Assembly (NCBI RefSeq): GCF_016065055.1
Contig: NZ_CP065856.1
Span: 3,657,836 to 3,721,835 of the forward strand
DNA length: 64,000 nucleotides
Direction of reading: 5' to 3'
Origin: Halosimplex litoreum
GTDB lineage: Archaea; Halobacteriota; Halobacteria; Halobacteriales; Haloarculaceae
Below the pieces are notes generated by a model. The model saw nothing but the letters and a program-made list of their open reading frames with translations, was not told the DNA's origin and made no database searches. Numbering within the stretch: the first letter of the stretch is position 1; each line of letters begins with the position of its first letter. A program made the position numbers and the translations under genes. Below are positions 58,437 through 64,000 of the stretch, in pieces.

Positions 58437-58835
58437 TCAATCCTCGCAGCAGCCGCCGGCCTTGCCGCCGAAGTCGACCGTCAGCGGCTCGGAGATGATC
58501 TCGTTGAGCTCCTGCAGGCGCAGTTCGAGTTCGCTCTGCAGTTCGAGGTACTCCGACATCTTCGGGTGGTCGTGCAGGTCCTCCTGGGCGTCCTGCAGCG
58601 TCCGGAGGCCCTCTTGCGTGGCCTCGTTGGTCTGGCGGGCGAGCATGAACTCCTCGCGGATCTGCTCGAACTCGCGGATCTGCTCCTGGAGGTCCTCGTC
58701 GGCCTCGACCTCGGCCTTGGCCTCGCGGTAGCGCTCGTAGATCGGCATGTCCGCGATCCGATCGCCGAGTTCGCGCGCGAGCGCGTCGACCTCCTCGCCG
58801 CCCTCCGCGTTCGCCGCGTCGGTCTCGATGCTCAT
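58437..58835 (-). CDS. YlbF/YmcA-family helical protein
   Basis: A 132-residue helical protein (LARELGDRIADMPIYERYREAKAEVE, LQEQIREFEQIREEFMLARQ). This matches the YlbF/YmcA family, known in Bacillus as part of an mRNA-processing regulator; the archaeal role is unknown. A distinctive tail GGKAGGCCED puts two adjacent cysteines at the C-terminus, which could bind metal or form a disulfide. The ATG at 58835 is chosen because the long upstream frame is Arg-rich noise. Confidence 0.8.
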   Translation of the reverse strand: MSIETDAANAEGGEEVDALARELGDRIADMPIYERYREAKAEVEADEDLQEQIREFEQIREEFMLARQTNEATQEGLRTLQDAQEDLHDHPKMSEYLELQSELELRLQELNEIISEPLTVDFGGKAGGCCED

Positions 58836-58906
58836 TCTACTTCCAGTTGGGACTTCGCGGCTTTCAAACTGCCGACTCCGGGTTCCGGTCGGCACCGCGA
58901 CCGCCC

Positions 58907-59338
58907 TCACGGACCCGTGAGGTCGTCGGCGTCGAGCGGCCGGAACCCGAGTCGGCGGCGGACGCGGTCGCGGAACGCCGCCCCCGTGGCGACCGGATAC
59001 GCCACCGCGAGCGCGCCGGCGCGCGCCAGGACCGTCGAGGGAAGCGTCACGTCCATCGACTGCAACAGCGCGAGTCCGACCAGCCCCGCGGCGCCGCTGG
59101 CGACGTACAGCGCGACGACGAAGACGGCCAGCCGCCGGTACGACCAGTCGCCGGCGACGAACGGGTAGCTCCCGCCGACGGCGACGACGACCGCCGCGGT
59201 CTGGGGCGGCTGCGCGAACAGCGTGGCGTCGGCGACGAGCGCGTAGCCGACGGTGAACGCGGGGACGACCGCGAGGTAGAGCCCGAGCGTCGCGAGGCCG
59301 AAATCGACCGTCGCGGACGCCCACGAGCGGAGAGACAT
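58907..59338 (-). CDS. Four-helix membrane protein
   Basis: A 143-residue protein with four membrane helices (FGLATLGLYLAVVPAFTVGYA, AAVVVAVGGSYPFVAG, LAVFVVALYVASGAAGLVGL, LARAGALAVAYPVATGA) and a basic C-terminal tail RDRVRRRLGFRPL. I start at the ATG at 59338; the longer frame is basic noise. Family not recognised. It shares orientation with the following gene at 59419-59697, so the two may be linked. Confidence 0.65.
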   Translation of the reverse strand: MSLRSWASATVDFGLATLGLYLAVVPAFTVGYALVADATLFAQPPQTAAVVVAVGGSYPFVAGDWSYRRLAVFVVALYVASGAAGLVGLALLQSMDVTLPSTVLARAGALAVAYPVATGAAFRDRVRRRLGFRPLDADDLTGP

Positions 59339-59418
59339 ACCCGGTCCTCGGGCCGCCGGCGTCATAGCTCCGACGGACGCGCCGCGACGCTGCCAGTCGT
59401 GCCGGCCGACGGGGGCAG

Positions 59419-59697
59419 TCACCCCGGCAGCGGCCCGTCCAGCGCGATCACCGCTCCCGTGAACGCGATCCAGAACGTCACGAACGCGAGGACGAACGGG
59501 TTTAGCCCGTCGCGGTCGGCTCGCTCGGAGCCGCCTCTCGGACGACCGTGCCAGGTGTCGGGCTCCCACGCCGGGATCGAGAAGTAACGCGTCCGGGTCG
59601 CCAGCCGGGTAACGGCGGCGGCACAGCCGACCGCGACCCCGAACGCGAGGAGCCAGACGACGCCGTCACGGAAGAGCGCGAGGACCGAGCGTTCCAT
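59419..59697 (-). CDS. Small two-helix membrane protein
   Basis: A 92-residue protein with helices near the N-terminus (VVWLLAFGVAVGCAAAV) and C-terminus (PFVLAFVTFWIAFTGAVIAL) joined by a polar Arg/Asp-rich loop with PAWEPDTWHGRP. Two hydrophobic ends with a polar middle suggest a hairpin in the membrane. No known family; the ATG at 59697 is the only sensible start. It is 80 nt upstream of the four-helix membrane protein gene. Confidence 0.65.
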   Translation of the reverse strand: MERSVLALFRDGVVWLLAFGVAVGCAAAVTRLATRTRYFSIPAWEPDTWHGRPRGGSERADRDGLNPFVLAFVTFWIAFTGAVIALDGPLPG

Positions 59698-59865
59698 CGA
59701 CCGAACCTACGCGCGGGCACGAAATAAGCAAGACGGTCGACAGGACCGACGGGGCGGCCACCGCGAGAGCGCGAGCGACGGGTCGCAACTCACCCACGCG
59801 GAGCACGACCGGAGACGGTCGCACGCTCCCCGAGCCCTTTTCCGACGGGGGCCCGAAGCGGGGGT

Positions 59866-60000
59866 ATGGTCTCAGAACTCGTCGTCGGCGGGCTGCTCGC
59901 GACGCTCGTGTTCGGCTTCCTCCGATTCCAGGACCGGATCGTCTCGGCGCTGACTCGCGCCCGCGGCGGCGACGAGCGCGTCGTTATCGAGGACCCCTAG
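59866..60000 (+). CDS. Very small membrane protein (44 residues)
   Basis: A short frame from ATG to TAG: MVSELVVGGLLATLVFGFLR begins with a single membrane helix and is followed by a basic then acidic tail (QDRIVSALTRARGGDERVV, ending IEDP). Codon choice follows the local G/C third-position pattern. It sits in a spacer between divergent genes, and a T-rich CCCTTTTCC sequence 25-30 nt upstream could be its promoter. Short proteins of this sort are easily missed, and its expression is unproven. Confidence 0.55.
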   Translation: MVSELVVGGLLATLVFGFLRFQDRIVSALTRARGGDERVVIEDP

Positions 60001-60102
60001 ACCGGGGGCCGGATTCTCGCGACCGCACGACGGCTGATCACTGGTCCGCACTCGCCGGTGGGACCGTGGGCTTCGTCGCCGATGCGGCGTCGGACCGCGG
60101 AG

Positions 60103-60109
60103 GTTTTAC
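60103..60109 (+). promoter_or_regulatory. TATA box of dph2
   Basis: GTTTTAC lies 25-31 nt before the ATG at 60134, a spacing fit for a leaderless transcript. Confidence 0.5.
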
Positions 60110-60133
60110 CGCCACGGCCGATACGACTGCCCA

Positions 60134-61207
60134 ATGAGCCAGGATTCGCGCGGCGAGGCCGACGACCCGGCCCGTACCGAGGGCGACCTCACAAAGACGG
60201 GGATGTCGCTACGCCACGACCGCGAGTGGGACTACGAACTCGACCGCATCGTCGACGCCGTTTCAGAACGCGACGCCGAGACCGTCGGCCTGCAGTTCCC
60301 CGAAGGACTCAAACGCCGCGGCCCGCGCGTCGCCGACGACCTCCGATCAGAGCTGCCCGACGACGTGAGCGTCATGATCTCCGGCCAGCCCTGCTACGGC
60401 GCCTGCGACCTGGATACCTACCTCATGCGCCGCACCGACGTGTTCGTCCACTTCGGCCACTCCCCGATGAAGGAGTCGGACAAGATCATCTACGTCCCGC
60501 TGTTCTCGAACGTCGACGTCTTCCCGATCATGGAGCGGGCCGTCGACGAGGAGCTCGCCGCCGCCGACGAGGACGCCGACGTGGGCCTCGTGACGACCGC
60601 CCAGCACATGAACAAGTTCGACGAGATGCGCTCGTGGCTCGAAGAGCGCGGCTACACCGTCCACACCAGGAAAGGCGACGAGCGGCTCACCCACGAGGGG
60701 CAGGTGCTGGGCTGTAACTACGCCAGCGCGGACGTCGACGCCGACCAGATGCTGTACGTCGGCGGCGGGAAGTTCCATCCGCTCGGGCTCGCGATGGAGC
60801 ACCCCGACAAGAACGTCGTCATCGCCGACCCCGTCAACAACGCCGTCTCGGTCGCCGACACGGAGAAGTTCATGAAACAGCGCTACGGCGCGGTTCACCG
60901 CGCGATGGACGCCGAGGAGTGGGGCGTCATCTTCTGCACGAAGATCGGTCAGGGCCGCTGGGACCAGGCACAGGAGATCGTCGAGAACAACGAGAACGCC
61001 TACCTCATCACGATGGACGAGGTCACGCCCGACCGGCTGACCAACTTCGGGATGGACGCCTACGTCAACACGGGCTGTCCGCGCATCACCACCGACGACG
61101 GCCCGCAGTTCAAACAGCCGATGCTCACGCCCCAGGAGTACCGGATCGCCGTCGGCGAGGAACCGCTCGAGGACCTCGCGTTCGACACCTTCCACGGCAC
61201 CTGGTAG
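60134..61207 (+). CDS. dph2: Diphthamide biosynthesis enzyme Dph2
   Basis: Transfers the 3-amino-3-carboxypropyl group from S-adenosylmethionine to a histidine of elongation factor 2, the first step of diphthamide formation. The 357-residue protein has three spaced cysteines, C91 (CYGACD), C194 (LGCNYA) and C315 (NTGCPRI). Their intervals of 103 and 121 residues match those of the characterised archaeal enzyme that bind the 4Fe-4S cluster. QFPEGLKRRG near residue 54 is also typical. An N-terminal extension of about 25 acidic residues is added. Confidence 0.93.
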   Translation: MSQDSRGEADDPARTEGDLTKTGMSLRHDREWDYELDRIVDAVSERDAETVGLQFPEGLKRRGPRVADDLRSELPDDVSVMISGQPCYGACDLDTYLMRRTDVFVHFGHSPMKESDKIIYVPLFSNVDVFPIMERAVDEELAAADEDADVGLVTTAQHMNKFDEMRSWLEERGYTVHTRKGDERLTHEGQVLGCNYASADVDADQMLYVGGGKFHPLGLAMEHPDKNVVIADPVNNAVSVADTEKFMKQRYGAVHRAMDAEEWGVIFCTKIGQGRWDQAQEIVENNENAYLITMDEVTPDRLTNFGMDAYVNTGCPRITTDDGPQFKQPMLTPQEYRIAVGEEPLEDLAFDTFHGTW

Positions 61208-61340
61208 CTCGCGGTGCGGCCGCGCGGTGGCCGAGACCGCGCCCGACCGTCGAGACGGCGATCGCGATTGGGTCGCATTCCGTTCTCATACCTGGTAATC
61301 GGACGGCTAGTTCCTTGTGGCCGGACGTGGACGAGCGGGT

Positions 61341-63704
61341 ATGGGTGAGCAGGTGTTCGACGACGCGCTCTATCGGGACGTGTTCGAGGCGGCTCCGGGC
61401 CCGATATTTCTGCACGACGTCGACACGGGCGAGATCCTCGACGCGAACGAGGCGGCGGCCGCCCTGGTCGGGGCCGACCGGGAGGCGGTGGTCGGCGCGG
61501 AGATCGGGACGTTCAGTCCCGACAGCTACACGAACGAGGAAGCCGCACGCCTCGTCGAGAGCGCCCGTCGAACCGGCCAGGAGTCGATCTCGTGGACGCT
61601 CGACGACGGGAGCGGCGGGACCCGCTCGGTCGACGTGTTGTTGGAGCGAGTGACGCTCGACGGAGCGGAGTACGTGCTCGCCTTCGTCCGTGACGTGACC
61701 GAACACCGCGCGATCCAGGAGCGCTATCGGACGGAACGGGACATGCTCGACCGGCTGCTCGACGTCAGTCCGGTCGGGATCGTCATCCACGGCGCCGAGG
61801 GTACCATCCTGAAGACGAACGAGCAGGCCGAGGCGATCCTCGGCGTCGACCGCGGGGAACTCGTCGGCGGGCCCGCGAACCCCGAGGAGATCGAGATCCT
61901 CTCGGTCGATGGCGACCCCCTCGAGACCTCTCGCGTGCCGTTTCGGTCCGTCGCCGACGGCGGCGAGCGTATCGAGGGGCGCGAACTCACGGTCGAGCGC
62001 CCGGACGGCGAACGAGTCGTCGTCTCCGTCAGCGGCTCCCCGCTGTTCGACGAGGACGGCGACCTGAAGCGCGTCGTCGTCAGTATCGCGGATATCACCG
62101 AACGACGCGAGCGCGAGCGCGAGCGGAAACAGCGCAACGAACAGCTGCGGACGCTGATCTCGAACCTGCCAGTCGTCGTGTTCACGCTGGACTCCGAGGG
62201 GGTCTTCCAGCATTCGGCGGGCAAGGGTCTGGACGCCCTCGGGCTCGAACCCGGCGAACTCGAGGGAAAATCGGTGTTCGACGCCTACGCCGACCAACCC
62301 GATATCGTCGGCTCGGCCGAGCGTGCGCTCGCCGGCGAGGAAGTACGGGCGACGCAGACTATCGGCGACCTCACTTTCGAGACCTGGTACCGACCGGTTC
62401 GCGACGACGACGGGGAGATCGAACTCGTCGTGGGCGTCGGCCGCGACGTGTCGGCACTCAAAGACCGTGAGAATCGGATGCAGGACCTGGCCCAGGCGTC
62501 CCAGGAGCTCCCGCACGCCCGGACAGAGCGAGAAGCGGCGAGCGTCGTCGTGGACATCGCCGACGCTATCGTCGGCTACCCGGTCACCGTCTACTGGTCC
62601 CACGACGCCGAGGACGACCGGCTCGAACCGCTGGTCGCCTCCGACCGCGCGCTGGAACTCGTCGAGGCGTCCGAGGCCACCGGGATCCCCGATATCGGCC
62701 ACGATTCCGACGAGATGGGCCGGTTCGAGGCGGGCGACCTCGCGATCGTCGAAAACTACAACGACCTGGCGAACCCCGCGGCGCCGGAGGCCGACTTCGG
62801 CACCGTCGTTCTGGTCCCCATCGGTGATCACGGGCTGTTGAGCGTCGGCGCGCTCGAAGAGACCGTCTTCGACGAGTACGACAGGAATCTCACGGAGATC
62901 CTGGCGCGGTCGGCCGTCGACGCGCTCGACAGGATCGAACGTGAGCGCGAGCTTGAAGCCAGCAAGCGCGAGCTCGAACGCTCGAACGAGAGCCTCCAGC
63001 AGTTCGCCTACGTCGCCTCACACGATTTGCAGGAACCCCTGCGGATGGTGTCGAGCTACGTCTCGCTGCTGGAGGCGGAGTACGGCGAGCACTTCGACGA
63101 AGAGGCAGAGGAGTACATGGACTTCGCCGTCGACGGCGCGACGCGAATGCAGGAGATGATCGACGCGCTCCTGCAGTACTCACGGGTCCACACCCAGGGC
63201 GAGGAGTTCGTCGAGGTCGACACCGAGGCGGTGGTGGCGGAGACGCGCAAGAGCCTCGAACTGCTGGTCGACGACCACTCGGCGACCGTCGAGGTCGGCG
63301 AGCTGCCGCCGGTGCGGGCCGACCGGAGCCAGCTGGGACAGATATTCCAGAACCTCCTCAAGAACGCGGTCCAGCACGGCGGGGCCGAGCCGACCGTCGC
63401 GGTCGACGGGGCCCGCGAGGACGACCGGGTGCGCTTCGCGGTGTCCGACGACGGCGAGGGGATCCCCGAGTCCCAGCACGAGCGCATCTTCGAGATCTTC
63501 AAACAGAGCAGCGACAGGGACGACAGCACCGGGATCGGGCTGGCGATGTGCGAGCGCATCGCCCACCGTCACGACGGGGAGATCTGGGTCGAATCGGCGC
63601 CGGGCGAGGGCGCGACGTTTCACTTCACGATGCCGGCGGTCGGCGAGGAGAACGCCGACGACGACGTATCACGAGTCACCACGACCGGCGGAGCAAACCA
63701 ATGA
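61341..63704 (+). CDS. Soluble multi-PAS/GAF sensor histidine kinase
   Basis: A 787-residue cytoplasmic kinase without membrane helices. Three PAS domains fill about residues 5-130, 135-260 and 270-385 ([37 protein letters not shown]), then a GAF-like domain of about 150 residues, then a HisKA domain with H561 in [13 protein letters not shown]. The ATPase has N box ([11 protein letters not shown]), G1 (DDGEGIPES) and G2 ([12 protein letters not shown]). Its stop overlaps the next response regulator gene by four bases (ATGA), so they form a two-component pair. The ATG at 61341 is preferred over an upstream GTG. Confidence 0.92.
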   Translation: MGEQVFDDALYRDVFEAAPGPIFLHDVDTGEILDANEAAAALVGADREAVVGAEIGTFSPDSYTNEEAARLVESARRTGQESISWTLDDGSGGTRSVDVLLERVTLDGAEYVLAFVRDVTEHRAIQERYRTERDMLDRLLDVSPVGIVIHGAEGTILKTNEQAEAILGVDRGELVGGPANPEEIEILSVDGDPLETSRVPFRSVADGGERIEGRELTVERPDGERVVVSVSGSPLFDEDGDLKRVVVSIADITERRERERERKQRNEQLRTLISNLPVVVFTLDSEGVFQHSAGKGLDALGLEPGELEGKSVFDAYADQPDIVGSAERALAGEEVRATQTIGDLTFETWYRPVRDDDGEIELVVGVGRDVSALKDRENRMQDLAQASQELPHARTEREAASVVVDIADAIVGYPVTVYWSHDAEDDRLEPLVASDRALELVEASEATGIPDIGHDSDEMGRFEAGDLAIVENYNDLANPAAPEADFGTVVLVPIGDHGLLSVGALEETVFDEYDRNLTEILARSAVDALDRIERERELEASKRELERSNESLQQFAYVASHDLQEPLRMVSSYVSLLEAEYGEHFDEEAEEYMDFAVDGATRMQEMIDALLQYSRVHTQGEEFVEVDTEAVVAETRKSLELLVDDHSATVEVGELPPVRADRSQLGQIFQNLLKNAVQHGGAEPTVAVDGAREDDRVRFAVSDDGEGIPESQHERIFEIFKQSSDRDDSTGIGLAMCERIAHRHDGEIWVESAPGEGATFHFTMPAVGEENADDDVSRVTTTGGANQ

Positions 63705-64000
63705 GCGACCAACAGGGACAGCCGGTCGAGATCCTCCTCGCGGAGGACAACCCCGGCGACGCCAAACTCACGCGCAAAGCACTCGAACAGGGCAACGTGA
63801 TCAACAACCTCCACGTCGTCACCGACGGCGTCGAGGCCGTCGAGTATCTCCGACAGGAAGGCGAGCACGCCGAGAAGCCGCGGCCGGACCTGATACTACT
63901 CGACCTGAACATGCCCCGTAAAGACGGCCGGGAGGTCCTCGCCGAGATCAAAGACGACGAGGACCTCAGACGGATCCCGGTGGTCGTGATGACGAGTTCC
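63701..64000 (+). CDS. Response regulator, receiver domain (cut by window edge)
   Basis: The first 100 codons are seen and the gene continues past the window. The receiver fold has the acidic pair E15/D16 (LLAEDNPGD), the phospho-acceptor D68 in [13 protein letters not shown] and a MTSS switch sequence at the right edge. It resembles small stand-alone Rcp1-type receivers that pair with phytochrome-like or PAS kinases. The ATG overlaps the kinase stop, so the two proteins probably work together. Confidence 0.9.
   Translation, partial: MSDQQGQPVEILLAEDNPGDAKLTRKALEQGNVINNLHVVTDGVEAVEYLRQEGEHAEKPRPDLILLDLNMPRKDGREVLAEIKDDEDLRRIPVVVMTSS

Overview
The window is chromosomal DNA from a halophilic archaeon (class Halobacteria). 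The evidence is a GC-rich sequence with strongly acidic predicted proteins, archaeal TATA boxes about 25-35 nt before many start codons, and archaeal or haloarchaeal genes: proteasome beta subunit, Dph2, topoisomerase VI, archaeal S-adenosylmethionine synthetase, RPA with its associated protein, and DUF555. I cannot assign a genus. About 56 protein genes (one cut by the right edge), one frameshifted gene and two tRNA genes are supported. No CRISPR array, transposase gene or Orc1/Cdc6 origin was found.

Layout. 0-7 kb: an intergenic repeat, thioredoxin reductase, a riboflavin-pathway reductase, a frameshifted gene, and the RPA / RPA-associated protein / phosphoesterase operon. 7-19.5 kb: a second repeat copy, a small membrane protein, an exported PQQ-type beta-propeller, tRNA-Ser, a secreted metalloprotease, ThiI, S-adenosylmethionine synthetase, a CYTH protein, a lipoprotein, an SGNH hydrolase, superoxide dismutase, tRNA-Glu and a third repeat copy. 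19.5-27.3 kb: DUF357, a pilus-type ATPase/TadC pair, ATP-dependent DNA ligase, a metallo-beta-lactamase-fold protein and a pilin-like membrane protein. 27.3-35.7 kb: Topo VI (B-A, minus strand) placed divergently from gyrase (B-A, plus strand). 35.8-46.4 kb: a PGF-CTERM surface protein, arginase, a winged-helix regulator, NADH dehydrogenase, a chemotaxis transducer, an unknown membrane protein, and uridine phosphorylase with cytidine deaminase. 46.5-64 kb: a GH43 glycosidase, an alpha/beta hydrolase, two sensor kinases (the second with a response regulator), a phosphohexomutase, proteasome beta, DUF555, a HisG-like protein, a coiled-coil protein, an UlaG-like hydrolase, a YlbF protein, small membrane proteins and Dph2.

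Much of the content concerns DNA topology, replication and repair (RPA operon, ligase, Topo VI, gyrase), with nucleoside salvage and tRNA/translation modification (ThiI, Dph2) around it.

The most unusual feature is a family of three modular intergenic elements of roughly 420-520 bp (about 40-480 inverted, 7175-7690, 19054-19472). They share conserved blocks, including 58 identical bases between two copies. Between the blocks lie hairpins whose stems change by compensatory substitutions while flanks or loops stay constant. This points to selection on structure, not on protein. A second unexplained structured region, with three consecutive hairpins, follows the NADH dehydrogenase gene at 41100-41158.
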